The notes: generated by a model from the letters alone, not told the origin. Shown: positions 35,826-45,889, counted from the first letter of the stretch. The stretch is DNA of 45,923 bases from Candidatus Tayloriibacteriota bacterium (GCA_028286665.1 JAQBRD010000002.1:1-45923), one strand, 5' to 3'. A program made the numbers and translations.

Positions 35826-36734
35826 ATGAAAGACTATTACAAGATTCTCGGCGTAGATAAGAGCGCATCCAAGGAGGATATCAAAAAGGCCTTCAGGAAG
35901 CTGGCGCACGAGCATCATCCTGACAAAAATAAAGGCGGTGACGGAGCCAGCGAAAAATTCAAAGAGGCGAGCGAGGCCTACTCGGTCCTTTCCGATGATG
36001 CGAAGCGCAAGCAATATGATACGTTCGGTTCTGCAGGTCCGGGCTTCGGCGGCGGACAGCAGGGCGGATACGGCGGCGGAGGCTTCGGAGGATTCGATTT
36101 CTCAGGCTTCGCCCGACAGGCAGGCCAGCAGGGCGGCTTCGGAGCAGATGGCAATTCATTCGAATTCGACCTCGGCGACATCTTCAGCGAATTCTTCGGA
36201 GGCGGCGGCGCTCGACGTCCTCGACGCGGACGGAATGTCACGATAGATCTCCAGCTTACCTTCAAGGAGTCGATCTTCGGCGTCGAACGGGAGATTTCGA
36301 CCGGCAAGGAGAAATTCAGCGTGAAGATTCCTTCAGGAATGGAGGCAGGCCAAGGCTTGCGCATTCCCGGCAAGGGAGAGCAAGGCGAAGGCGGTCCGGG
36401 AGATCTCATCGTCCGCGTCTGGATCGAGGAGGATCGCACGTTCCGCCGCGAGAATTTCAACATCATCATGGACCTCCAGGTGAAGCTCACGACAGCCCTC
36501 GCTGGCGGAGTCATGAATGTCGAAACCCTCGACGGCATGATCGAACTCAAGATCCCGAGCGGCACATCCCATGGCGAAATCCTGCGAGTAAAAGGGAAGG
36601 GCGTCCCGGTCAGCGAACGAGGCATCGACGGCAAGCGCGGCGACCTGCTCATCGTCATCCGCATCGAGATGCCGCGGAAGCTCTCGAAGACCGCAGCAAA
36701 GCTTGTAGAAGAATTGAAGAAGGAAGGCATATAA
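35826..36734 (+). CDS. DnaJ-like J-domain chaperone lacking the zinc-finger domain (CbpA-like architecture)
   Basis: [37 protein letters not shown]-rich linker; DnaJ C-terminal beta-sandwich; no CxxCxGxG repeats. Confidence 0.92.
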   Translation: MKDYYKILGVDKSASKEDIKKAFRKLAHEHHPDKNKGGDGASEKFKEASEAYSVLSDDAKRKQYDTFGSAGPGFGGGQQGGYGGGGFGGFDFSGFARQAGQQGGFGADGNSFEFDLGDIFSEFFGGGGARRPRRGRNVTIDLQLTFKESIFGVEREISTGKEKFSVKIPSGMEAGQGLRIPGKGEQGEGGPGDLIVRVWIEEDRTFRRENFNIIMDLQVKLTTALAGGVMNVETLDGMIELKIPSGTSHGEILRVKGKGVPVSERGIDGKRGDLLIVIRIEMPRKLSKTAAKLVEELKKEGI

Positions 36735-36774
36735 CAGCCATTGATTATTGGCGTTCGCTAATTCAAAAAAACAT

Positions 36775-37143
36775 ATGTTCAAAGAAATCGCATTCACAGT
36801 CTACGCGGTCACGGACATCAGGAAGTCCCGTGAATTTTATGAAGGCAAGCTCGGATTGAAGCCGAACGGCGAATTCGACAAGAAGGAGGATTCCCAGTGG
36901 ATCGAATACAACATCGGTCCCGGGACGCTTTCGATCGGCTGCGCGCCCGATCAGTGGAAGCCTTCCGAAAACGGAGCTACTGCAGCGCTTGAATGCATCG
37001 ATTTCGACAAGGCAGTAGCTGATCTCAAGGCGAAAGGCGTCAATTTCTTCATGGAACCTCAGTCGTTCCCGACCTGCAAGATGGCCGTCATCACTGACCC
37101 TGACAAGAACAAGATCCTCATCCATCAGCGGGCGCAGAAGTAG
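36775..37143 (+). CDS. VOC family (glyoxalase/bleomycin-resistance-like) protein
   Basis: FKEIAFTVYAVTDIRKSREFYEGKLGLKPNGEFDKK...VITDPDKNKILIHQ. Confidence 0.82.
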   Translation: MFKEIAFTVYAVTDIRKSREFYEGKLGLKPNGEFDKKEDSQWIEYNIGPGTLSIGCAPDQWKPSENGATAALECIDFDKAVADLKAKGVNFFMEPQSFPTCKMAVITDPDKNKILIHQRAQK

Positions 37144-37164
37144 AAAATCTGCTACTATATCCGC

Positions 37165-38217
37165 ATGTCAAAAACGAGCACGAATTCGAAGAAAACTCTT
37201 CTTTCCGGCGTGAAGCCGACCGGCAAGCCTCATATCGGCAATTATTTCGGCGCGATGAAACAATGGGTGGATCTGCAGAATAATCCCGAATTCACGGGCG
37301 ATAAGGCTCAGAAATTCTTCATGATCGCCGATTATCACGCGCTCAATTTCATCCAGAATGCAGCAGAGATGAAGCAGAATATCATCGATCTCGCGCTCGA
37401 CTATCTTGCTATCGGCATCGATCCGAAGCAGTCGATCATTTTCAAGCAGTCGGATATTTCCGCGCATACCGAGCTCGCATGGATCTTCGACACGATCACG
37501 ACCATGCCATATCTCCAGCGTGCGCATGCATACAAGGACGCTGAGGCGAAGAACAAGGAGATCAGCGTCGGCGCTTTCAACTACCCGATGCTCATGTGCG
37601 CCGACATTCTCCTCTATGATGTCGATATCGTTCCGGTCGGTCAGGATCAGAAGCAGCATGTCGAATACGCTCGGGACACCGCGATCAAATTCAATCATAT
37701 TTTCGGAGGCGAAAAGGACAAGGACAACAACCCGACTTCGCCTGTCTTCAAGCTGCCCGAACCGATGATCATGGAAAGCGTCGCGACAGTTCCGGGTCTC
37801 GATGGCCGCAAGATGAGCAAGAGCTATGGCAATACGATTCCGCTCTTCGCCTCGTATGATGAAATCAAGAAAGCGGTCATGAGCATCGTCACTGATGCGG
37901 GCCTCGGCGCGGTCGCAGCTGACGGAACTGTTTCTGATGGAATCCCAAAAAATATTTACGAAATTCACAAGCTCATCAAGCCCGAAGCGGAACTCAAGCC
38001 GCTCTATGAGGCGAACAAGGGCAAGTACAAGGCGCTCAAGGATGCGCTCGTCGAAGATCTCGAGGCATTCATCAAGCCGATGCGAGAGAGGCGCGCATTG
38101 CTCGCGCAGGATAACGATCTTGTCATGCAGGTGCTCGCTGATGGCGCATCTCGCGCTCGAATGCAGGCAGAAAAGCGTCTTGCCGCAGCGAAGCAGGCGG
38201 TCGGCGTCTCGTTCTAA
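37165..38217 (+). CDS. trpS: Tryptophanyl-tRNA synthetase
   Basis: LLSGVKPTGKPHIGNYFGAMKQWVDLQ (HIGH variant HIGN)...GLDGRKMSKSYGN (KMSKS). Confidence 0.95.
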   Translation: MSKTSTNSKKTLLSGVKPTGKPHIGNYFGAMKQWVDLQNNPEFTGDKAQKFFMIADYHALNFIQNAAEMKQNIIDLALDYLAIGIDPKQSIIFKQSDISAHTELAWIFDTITTMPYLQRAHAYKDAEAKNKEISVGAFNYPMLMCADILLYDVDIVPVGQDQKQHVEYARDTAIKFNHIFGGEKDKDNNPTSPVFKLPEPMIMESVATVPGLDGRKMSKSYGNTIPLFASYDEIKKAVMSIVTDAGLGAVAADGTVSDGIPKNIYEIHKLIKPEAELKPLYEANKGKYKALKDALVEDLEAFIKPMRERRALLAQDNDLVMQVLADGASRARMQAEKRLAAAKQAVGVSF

Positions 38218-38249
38218 ATCCCTTTACAGGAATCTGCTATACTATACGC

Positions 38250-38975
38250 ATGCCGTTTACGATAAAAACGCAGGTATTCGAAGGTCCGCTCGACCTGCTC
38301 CTTTCGCTCATCGAGAAGCGGAAGCTTTTCATCAATGACATCGCGCTTTCGAAGGTCGCCGACGACTATATCGAGCATATCAAGCAGCTCGGGCATTTTC
38401 CGATCGAGGACTCTGTCAATTTCATCCTTATCGCATCGACGCTCCTCCTCATCAAGTCGAAATCCCTCTTGCCAGCCCTGACCCTCACTGAGGAAGAGCA
38501 GGAAGGCGTCCAGGATCTCGAGATGCGGCTCAAGATATACAAGCGCCTGAAAGATGCGAGCGTCAATGTGAAGAATCTTTTCGGAGAGCAGGTCATCTTC
38601 ATGCCGAGCCAGTCGCGTCCTGCGCAGACAGTGTTCTCGCCGCATCCGTCGATGACGCTGCCGGCCATGGTGCATGCGATCCGCGAAGCCATCCATAATC
38701 TTCCGAAGAAAGAGCATATTCCGAAAGCTGTCGTGCGGAAGGTCCTCAGCCTCGAAGAGGTCATCGTGTCGCTCACGCAGCGAGTCACTGCCGGGCTCCG
38801 CATGAGTTTCCGAGAATTCACCAAAGCGCACAAAGAAGAGCGGGTGAATGTCATCGTGAGCTTCCTCGCGATGCTCGAACTCGTGAAGCAGGGCGTCATC
38901 GACGTGAATCAGAGCGATACCTTCGGAGATATTCACATGGAGACGGGAGAAATCGGAGTTCCGCGCTATAATTAA
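38250..38975 (+). CDS. scpA: Segregation and condensation protein A
   Basis: FTIKTQVFEGPLDLLLSLIEKRKLFINDIALSKVADDYIEHIK. Confidence 0.93.
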   Translation: MPFTIKTQVFEGPLDLLLSLIEKRKLFINDIALSKVADDYIEHIKQLGHFPIEDSVNFILIASTLLLIKSKSLLPALTLTEEEQEGVQDLEMRLKIYKRLKDASVNVKNLFGEQVIFMPSQSRPAQTVFSPHPSMTLPAMVHAIREAIHNLPKKEHIPKAVVRKVLSLEEVIVSLTQRVTAGLRMSFREFTKAHKEERVNVIVSFLAMLELVKQGVIDVNQSDTFGDIHMETGEIGVPRYN

Positions 38976-38995
38976 AAGACCATCGCATCTATTTT

Positions 38996-39655
38996 ATGAC
39001 ACCAACACTTTCAGCGCAGATCGAAGCCATCCTTTTCTGGAAAGCAGAGCCTATCGCGACGAAGAAGCTCGCATCGCTGTGCGGAGTTTCAGAAGATGAA
39101 ATCGCAGTGGGAATCTCCGATCTCAAGAAATCGCTCATTGAAAGCGGACGGGGAATAACCCTCATCGAGAATCAGGGCGAAGTCACGCTCGGCACCGCAC
39201 CGGCGCTGTCAGAACTCATCGAGAAGCTTACGAAAGACGAGCTCATGCGCGATCTCGGCAAGGCCGGACTCGAAACGCTCTCGATCATCCTCTACCAAGG
39301 TCCGATCTCTCGCGCCGAGGTGGACTATATCCGCGGCGTCAATTCCCAGTTCATCATCCGAAACCTGCTCATCCGCGGCCTCGTCGAACGGCGCGAGAAT
39401 CCGAAGGACCAGCGCTCATTCCTCTATGCGCCGACGCTCGATCTCATCGCGCATCTCGGCATCACCAAGATAGACGATCTGCCTGAATACGCCGCAGTTC
39501 GTGCGGATATCGAAACCTTCAAGACCACGCAGGCTGAACCCGCATCGGAACCGGCCGCACCAACTGAATCAGCTGCCGATGAATCATTCGAGGCAGCAGC
39601 TGCGCTCGAATCTGAGCCTGAGATGTCCGCACCTCATGAAGCTCCGCAAGATTGA
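38996..39655 (+). CDS. scpB: Segregation and condensation protein B
   Basis: LSAQIEAILFWKAEPIATKKLASLCG...GKAGLETLSIILYQGPISRAEVDYIRGVNSQFIIRNLLIRGLVER. Confidence 0.92.
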   Translation: MTPTLSAQIEAILFWKAEPIATKKLASLCGVSEDEIAVGISDLKKSLIESGRGITLIENQGEVTLGTAPALSELIEKLTKDELMRDLGKAGLETLSIILYQGPISRAEVDYIRGVNSQFIIRNLLIRGLVERRENPKDQRSFLYAPTLDLIAHLGITKIDDLPEYAAVRADIETFKTTQAEPASEPAAPTESAADESFEAAAALESEPEMSAPHEAPQD

Positions 39656-40721
39656 CAAGCCGTTCCTGATCTCGATCATCCTGCTCACGGCGGGCGGTTT
39701 CATCATATTCGCATCCGCTTCGCTCGGATTGCTCGCGCGCGAAGGCGCGACATTCCAATCGGTCACGACGTATCAGTTCATCGGCCTCATCATCGGCGTC
39801 ATCGCATTCCTCGTCTCATCGAAGATTCCCTATGCGAATTGGAAGAAATTCTCTTTTTATATTTTTCTCATCGTCATCATCCTCAACCTCCTGATATTCA
39901 TCCCCGGAATCGGGCTGTATCACGGCGGGGCGTCGCGCTGGATAAATCTCCGCTTCATCACCTTCCAGCCGTCCGAATTCCTGAAGATCGCTTTCATCAT
40001 CTATTTCGCGGCGTGGCTTTCCGGCGTGAAGGACCGAATCAGGACCTTCAAGATGGGACTGCTGCCATTCATCGTCATGGCGGGGATCGTCGGCGTGATT
40101 CTGCTCGGGCAGTCGGATACTGACGCTTTCGTCGTGACGATGAGCGCAGGCATGGCGATGTTCATCGCCGCAGGAGCCAGATGGAAGCATGTCGCGATGC
40201 TCGTCATCATCGGTTTGCTCGGCATCGGACTCGTCGCCGCTGTCCGTCCGTATGCCCGCGCCCGAATCATGACATTCCTCAATCCGCAGACTGACGTGCA
40301 GGGCGCGGGCTATCAGATAAATCAGTCGCTCATCGCCATCGGATCGGGGAAGATGTTCGGCAGAGGCTTCGGCCAGAGCGTTCAGAAATTCAATTATCTG
40401 CCGGAACCGATCGGCGACTCGATATTCGCCGTGCAGGCCGAGGAATTCGGCTTCGTCGGCAGCGTCATCCTCATCGGGCTCTACGTGTTCTTCGCATTCA
40501 GGACATTCAAGATTTCTGCTCGCGCACCGGATGCGTTCGGCTCTCTCGTCACGCTCGGCATCGCCGTATTGATTCTTGTCGAATCATTCATGAATATCGC
40601 GGCAATGCTCGGCGTCATTCCGCTTTCGGGCGAGCCGCTGCTGTTCGTGAGCCACGGTGGCACCGCGCTCATCATCATCCTCGGGGCGACAGGTATTATT
40701 GCTAATATCTCGAGGCATTAG
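39636..40721 (+). CDS. FtsW/RodA/SpoVE family cell-cycle protein
   Basis: GASRWINLRFITFQPSEFLKIAFIIYFA...GYQINQSLIAIGSGKMFGRGFGQSVQKFNYLPEPIGDSIFAVQAEEFGFVG; starts within the scpB 3' end. Confidence 0.93.
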   Translation: MKLRKIDKPFLISIILLTAGGFIIFASASLGLLAREGATFQSVTTYQFIGLIIGVIAFLVSSKIPYANWKKFSFYIFLIVIILNLLIFIPGIGLYHGGASRWINLRFITFQPSEFLKIAFIIYFAAWLSGVKDRIRTFKMGLLPFIVMAGIVGVILLGQSDTDAFVVTMSAGMAMFIAAGARWKHVAMLVIIGLLGIGLVAAVRPYARARIMTFLNPQTDVQGAGYQINQSLIAIGSGKMFGRGFGQSVQKFNYLPEPIGDSIFAVQAEEFGFVGSVILIGLYVFFAFRTFKISARAPDAFGSLVTLGIAVLILVESFMNIAAMLGVIPLSGEPLLFVSHGGTALIIILGATGIIANISRH

Positions 40722-40800
40722 CATTGATAACGGACATGGTACAATAGGCGGCACATAGTAAGTATGGTATTGGCTTGGTTTAAAGATCAATTATCAAATT

Positions 40801-41148
40801 ATGAATAAATTAATAAAATCATCCTTATACCTGACTTCGGTTGGCTTAATCGGAGTCGTCATATCTGATATCCTGTTTGCTGTAGTTGCAAAGAAATGCC
40901 AGTATAACTTCGGCGGCATGGGACTCGATAAATGCCAGACAACCATGATCGGGCTGTCCGTGTGGACCCATTATATATTTCTACCGATCATATTGATTTC
41001 CTTTGCACTCGCAGTTGTTCCAGGCATTATTTATTTGTGCAAGAAAAAGCCGCTCGACAAGGCACATGTGAAATTGATCATCTACGCTGTCGTAGCGATT
41101 CTGGCAGCTGAATATTTGGGCCACATTCTCATTCGCCTTATGTTTTAA
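40801..41148 (+). CDS. Small multi-pass membrane protein, unknown
   Basis: 115-aa ORF, three hydrophobic segments. Confidence 0.55.
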   Translation: MNKLIKSSLYLTSVGLIGVVISDILFAVVAKKCQYNFGGMGLDKCQTTMIGLSVWTHYIFLPIILISFALAVVPGIIYLCKKKPLDKAHVKLIIYAVVAILAAEYLGHILIRLMF

Positions 41149-41173
41149 GTACTAATCACACCTTATTATTCTG

Positions 41174-42322
41174 ATGAAAATCGTCTTTACAGGAGGAGGA
41201 AGCGGAGGTCATTTTTACCCGATCATCGCGGTTGTTGAGGCTATCCGGGAACTTTCGAAGGAACGCAAGATCCTCCCGCCGAAGCTCTATTATTTCGCTC
41301 CGACGAAATACAATCCCCGCGCGCTGTACGACAATGAAATAGAGTTCGTGGCTATTCCGGCAGGAAAGATCAGACGCTATTTCTCATTGCTCAATATCAC
41401 AGATGCCTTCGTGACCGGCCTTGGCATTCTGAAAGCGATCTTCTCGCTGTATAGCGTCTATCCGGATGTCGTCTTCGGAAAGGGAGGATATGCGAGCTTT
41501 CCGACGCTCGTCGCGGCGCGCCTGCTCAGGATTCCTGTCGTCATCCATGAATCGGACAGCCATCCGGGCAGAGTGAATGCCTGGGCGAGCAAGTTCGCGA
41601 GATATATCGCCGTCGCATATCCGGATGCAGTCGAATATTTCAAGAAGGCGCATGGACAGAAGACAGAGGAGAAGATCGCGCTCATCGGATCGCCGGTCCG
41701 AGAGGGCATCCGCATTCCGCTTTCCAATGGCGCGGCTGAATTCCTCCATCTCGAAGAAGGCCTTCCGTGCGTGCTCGTTCTCGGAGGCTCGCAGGGCTCG
41801 GTGACCATCAATGACGCGCTCATCGAAAGCCTGCCGGATCTCGTGAAGGATATGCAGATCATCCACCAGACCGGCAGGAATAATTTCAAGGAAGTGTCCG
41901 GTACCGCAGGCATCGTCCTCAAGGATAATCCAAATGCAAGCCGATATCATCCGTTCGAGTATCTCAATGATCTCGCCATCCGCATGTCGGCGGGCGTGAG
42001 TTCCGTCGTCATCTCTCGCGCCGGCTCCACGATATTCGAAATAGCCGTCTGGGGATTGCCGTCGATCATCATTCCGATCTCTGAGGAAGTCAGCCATGAT
42101 CAGACGAAGAACGCATTCGCATATGCTCGGTCCGGGGCATGCTCGGTCATCGAGGAGCACAATCTCAGTTCGCATATTCTGACTGCAGAGATTCAGAAGA
42201 TCGTGAACGATAAGACCATACAAGACCGTATGAAGTCAAATACCAAGGATTTCGGTCATTCTGACAGCGCTGCGAAGCTCGCAGCCGCGCTCCTTGCCAT
42301 CGGCCTTGAGCACGAGAAGTAA
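41174..42322 (+). CDS. murG: UDP-GlcNAc:undecaprenyl-PP-MurNAc-pentapeptide GlcNAc transferase
   Basis: MKIVFTGGGSGGHFYPIIAVVEAI...GGYASFPTLVAARLLRIPVVIHESDSHPGRVN...VISRAGSTIFEIAVWGLPSIIIP. Confidence 0.93.
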   Translation: MKIVFTGGGSGGHFYPIIAVVEAIRELSKERKILPPKLYYFAPTKYNPRALYDNEIEFVAIPAGKIRRYFSLLNITDAFVTGLGILKAIFSLYSVYPDVVFGKGGYASFPTLVAARLLRIPVVIHESDSHPGRVNAWASKFARYIAVAYPDAVEYFKKAHGQKTEEKIALIGSPVREGIRIPLSNGAAEFLHLEEGLPCVLVLGGSQGSVTINDALIESLPDLVKDMQIIHQTGRNNFKEVSGTAGIVLKDNPNASRYHPFEYLNDLAIRMSAGVSSVVISRAGSTIFEIAVWGLPSIIIPISEEVSHDQTKNAFAYARSGACSVIEEHNLSSHILTAEIQKIVNDKTIQDRMKSNTKDFGHSDSAAKLAAALLAIGLEHEK

Positions 42323-42383
42323 ACCGTGATATACTTAGTATCGTCGATTATCAACTAACATTTAATGTTAATTACATAGCTTT

Positions 42384-42887
42384 ATGGACCAGAATCAAGG
42401 AATCAAGCCAGTTACGTGGGTCATCGTGGCGATCATCGTCATCATTCTCATCGTACTCGGCATTTACATGTTCGGTGGAAAGAGCGCGGCTCCTACGACG
42501 ACAGAACAGCCAGTCACTGAAACTCCTTCAGATGTCACAGCTGCTGCGGCGAACCGAATCGTCGTTTCTGACCAGTTCCCAGGCAATATCGTATATCTCT
42601 CATCGGTACAGCTCGCAAATGGCGGCTGGGTAGTCATCCACAAGGATGCTGCAGGAACTCCTGGCGCAGTCATCGGTTACCAGTGGTTTGAGAAGGGCAT
42701 CAATCCTGGAAAGATCACCCTCACTGAAAAGACTGTCGAGGGCGGTTCATACTACGCTATGATCCACACTGACGATGGCGACAAGAAGTTCGACATCAAG
42801 AAGGACCTTCCGCTCAAGGATGCGAACGGAAACATCATCATGAAGATGTTCAAGGCTACTGCTACTGCAACAGAAGTCAAAGGTTAA
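42384..42887 (+). CDS. Membrane-anchored DUF7282-like protein
   Basis: N-terminal TM; NRIVVSDQFPGNIVYLSSVQLANGGWVVIHKDAAGTPGAVIG. Confidence 0.6.
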   Translation: MDQNQGIKPVTWVIVAIIVIILIVLGIYMFGGKSAAPTTTEQPVTETPSDVTAAAANRIVVSDQFPGNIVYLSSVQLANGGWVVIHKDAAGTPGAVIGYQWFEKGINPGKITLTEKTVEGGSYYAMIHTDDGDKKFDIKKDLPLKDANGNIIMKMFKATATATEVKG

Positions 42888-42894
42888 GTAAAAT

Positions 42895-42992
42895 AAAAAA
42901 GACGACTTATTCGGACGCAGAAATTTTGTACTCAAAATTTCCTATTGCTCGAGCCAAGCTCTCGCAAATGTCCTCATAAGGTCGTCTTTTTT
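42895..42992. terminator. Large inverted repeat predicted to fold as a three-way junction; probable terminator
   Basis: Outer stem AAAAAAGACGAC-TTAT..GGAC / GTCC..ATAAG-GTCGTCTTTTTT, inner arms GAAATTTT/AAAATTTC and TTGC..GAGC/GCTC..GCAA. Confidence 0.7.
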
Positions 42993-43038
42993 ATTTTATT
43001 TATCCATCGACAAATGATATACTGCAATTACAAACAAT

Positions 43039-44520
43039 ATGGCTGAAAACACCCAGAAAGTAGTGACCAGATTCGCGCCGTCTCCGACGGGCTTCATGCA
43101 TATCGGCGGAGTTCGTACTGCGCTTTTCGCATATCTCTGGGCGACGAAAACCGGCGGGACGTTCATCCTTCGCATCGAGGATACCGATAAGGCTCGCGAG
43201 GTCGAGGGATCGATCCAGCAGATCCAGGATTCGCTCAAGTGGCTCGGCATCGAGTGGAAATACGGACCGGACAAGCCGGGGCCTTTCGGCTCGTGCATCC
43301 AGTCGCAGCGCCTCGATACCTATAGGGAAGCGGCTCAAAAACTCGTTGACAAAGGACTCGCATATCCAGATCCGTTCACTACGGAGCAGATCGAAGAATT
43401 CAGGAAGAAAGCTGAAGCTGAGAAGCGGCCATTCCTATTCCGCGATTATCGTCCGGAGACATTCGAGAAATGGGACGGCAAGCAGCCGCTCCGCTTCAAG
43501 ACTCCTGAAATCAAGCGCTACAAGTGGCATGATGTCGTCCGCGGCGATCTCGAAGCAGGCGAAGAAGCGCTCGACGATTTCATCCTCATCAAGGGCGACG
43601 GGTACCCGACGTATAATTTCGCGCACATTGTCGACGATCTCAATATGGGAGTGACGCATATTTTCCGCGGCGACGAATTCATCTCGAGCACGCCTCGCTT
43701 CCTCAGCCTCTACGATGGTCTCGGCATCACGCCTCCGGTCTTCGCTTCGCTCCCGCCGATTCTTCGAGACGATCGGACGAAGAAGCTCGGCAAGCGCGAC
43801 GGCGCGAAGGACATCCTCGATTATAAATCCGAGGGATACCTTCCTGAAGCGATGATGAACTTCCTCGCGCTCATCGGATGGAATCCGGGCGGCGACAAGG
43901 AGATCTTCAGCAGAGACGAACTCGTGCAGGCCTTCGTCCTCGAGAAGATCCAGAAAGGCGGCGGAGCCTTCAACGAAGAGAAGCTTGCCTGGATGAACAA
44001 GGAATATATTTCGAAGATCTCCGACGAGCAGTTCTTCGAGCATGCCAAGCCGTTCATTCCTGCCGTCCTCCTCGAAGGGAAGACTCCGGTGAAGCTCGAT
44101 AAGATCATTCCGCTTCTCCGCGAGAAGATACATGTATTCAGCGAGATCCCTGCGCTCTTTGCGCCGGACGGCGAGCTTGCGTTCGCGCTCCCGTCATCCG
44201 CCGGCGCTCCCGCATATGAAGGGAAGTCGCTCGTCTGGAAAGGCACCGATCCGTCATCCATCAAATCGAATCTGCAGAAGGCCCTCGAACTCATTTCAGC
44301 AGTCGCTCCCGAGAATTTCACTGCAGAGAATGTAAAAGCAGCAGTCTGGGATTTCGCGGCTGCGATTCCGAAGGAATCAGGAGGGAAGGGAGCCGTGCTC
44401 TGGCCGATGCGCTATGCCCTCTCAGGAAAAGAAAAATCCCCCGATCCTTTCGTCCTATCTGAAATTCTTGGCAAGGAAGAGACTCTTTCACGTCTTACCC
44501 ATGCGCTCTCGCTCCTCTAA
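43039..44520 (+). CDS. gltX: Glutamyl-tRNA synthetase
   Basis: VVTRFAPSPTGFMHIGGVRTALFAYLWA...RIEDTDKAREVEGSIQQI...DDRTKKLGKRDGAKDI. Confidence 0.95.
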   Translation: MAENTQKVVTRFAPSPTGFMHIGGVRTALFAYLWATKTGGTFILRIEDTDKAREVEGSIQQIQDSLKWLGIEWKYGPDKPGPFGSCIQSQRLDTYREAAQKLVDKGLAYPDPFTTEQIEEFRKKAEAEKRPFLFRDYRPETFEKWDGKQPLRFKTPEIKRYKWHDVVRGDLEAGEEALDDFILIKGDGYPTYNFAHIVDDLNMGVTHIFRGDEFISSTPRFLSLYDGLGITPPVFASLPPILRDDRTKKLGKRDGAKDILDYKSEGYLPEAMMNFLALIGWNPGGDKEIFSRDELVQAFVLEKIQKGGGAFNEEKLAWMNKEYISKISDEQFFEHAKPFIPAVLLEGKTPVKLDKIIPLLREKIHVFSEIPALFAPDGELAFALPSSAGAPAYEGKSLVWKGTDPSSIKSNLQKALELISAVAPENFTAENVKAAVWDFAAAIPKESGGKGAVLWPMRYALSGKEKSPDPFVLSEILGKEETLSRLTHALSLL

Positions 44521-45829
44521 TTTTTTCAGCGGTCCCGCGCGGCGCTTCATCGCGGCTGGTTTCGCGGCGCTCGTCGCAGGCATCTGCTTCTCATGCATGC
44601 TTCAGCCGAGCATCTCGCATGCCGATACCATAGACGACCTGAAAGCGAAAATCTCGGACAGGAACAATAACATCACCCAGCTCGAAGCGGAGATAAAGGA
44701 ATACCAGGTCCAGATCGAAAGCCTCGGCAAGAAGTCGAATACTCTCAAGAACACCCTCGCAGAACTCGACCTCTCGAACAAGAAGCTCGCTGCAGATATC
44801 AAGGTAACGAAGAACCGGATCGAGGCGACCAATCTCGATATCGAGCGGCTCCGCATCGACATCGGCGCCAAGCAGAACAATATCGAAGATGACCGCGTCA
44901 TCATCGCTCAGTCGATGAACAAGCTCTATGAATCGGATTCCGGAACCATCATTGAGATCGTGCTTCGCGAGAAAAGCCTTTCGAACGCGCTCACGTCGAT
45001 CGAGCATCTCGCATTCCTCCAGGACGGCGTCCGAGACAGGATTCAGAAATTGAAGACGGTGAAGAAGAGCCTCGAGTCGAATAAGCAGCAGACCGAGCGC
45101 AGGAAAGCCGAGCTCGTCGTGCTGAACGATCAGCTCAAGAGCCAGAAGAAGATCATCGAAGGCACTGCTGCAGAGAAGAACGCGCTCCTCGCTCAGACGA
45201 AGAACACCGAAGCGAACTACAAGAAGACGCTTGCCGACAAGCAGGCAAAGAAAGACGCGCTCGAAAGCGAGATATCGCAGCTCGAAAGCCAGCTCCGCAT
45301 CGCCATCGACCCGAAGAGCATCCCGCATACCGGTACCGGCATTCTCGCATGGCCGCTTGCCAACGTCCGCATCACGCAATATTTCGGGAACACGCCGTTC
45401 GCCACGCTCAATCCGCAGATCTATAACGGCAAAGGCCATACCGGCGTCGATTTCGGCACATCCATCGGCACGACGATCAAAGCAGCTCTCGCAGGCACAG
45501 TCGTCGGAGTAGCCAATACGGATCTTTCCGCAGGATGCTATTCCTTCGGAAAATGGATCATGGTAAAGCATGCCAACGGCCTCTCTACGCTCTATGCGCA
45601 TTTGTCGCTTCAGAGCGTCTCGATCGGCGATGAAGTCGCAACTGGGCAGACCATCGGCTACAGCGGCAATACCGGATACTCGACCGGCCCGCATCTTCAT
45701 TTCGGCGTCTATGCTACGCAGGGAGTTCGGATTACGAAAATGACCAGCAAGGAGACGAAGAACTGCATCGGCGCGACGATCCCGCTCGCCGACCCCAAGG
45801 CATATCTCAACCCGCTTTCCTATCTCTAA
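44501..45829 (+). CDS. Coiled-coil M23 peptidase (EnvC-like murein hydrolase activator)
   Basis: N-terminal TM/signal, coiled coil, C-terminal GKGHTGVDFGTSIGTTIKAALAGTVV...GLSTLYAHLS...GNTGYSTGPHLHFGVY. Confidence 0.9.
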   Translation: MRSRSSNFFSGPARRFIAAGFAALVAGICFSCMLQPSISHADTIDDLKAKISDRNNNITQLEAEIKEYQVQIESLGKKSNTLKNTLAELDLSNKKLAADIKVTKNRIEATNLDIERLRIDIGAKQNNIEDDRVIIAQSMNKLYESDSGTIIEIVLREKSLSNALTSIEHLAFLQDGVRDRIQKLKTVKKSLESNKQQTERRKAELVVLNDQLKSQKKIIEGTAAEKNALLAQTKNTEANYKKTLADKQAKKDALESEISQLESQLRIAIDPKSIPHTGTGILAWPLANVRITQYFGNTPFATLNPQIYNGKGHTGVDFGTSIGTTIKAALAGTVVGVANTDLSAGCYSFGKWIMVKHANGLSTLYAHLSLQSVSIGDEVATGQTIGYSGNTGYSTGPHLHFGVYATQGVRITKMTSKETKNCIGATIPLADPKAYLNPLSYL

Positions 45830-45889
45830 ACGCGATTTCCGCGGCGTCCGCTATTTTGCCTAGTTTTCCCGCCATGTTACAATATTTGC

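Noticed and set aside
44591-45700. 369-aa minus-strand ORF opposite the M23 peptidase
   Set aside because: Shadow ORF; charged low-complexity translation. Similar cases at 11655-12512, 31801-32655, 24312-25067 and 37168-37968 were also rejected.
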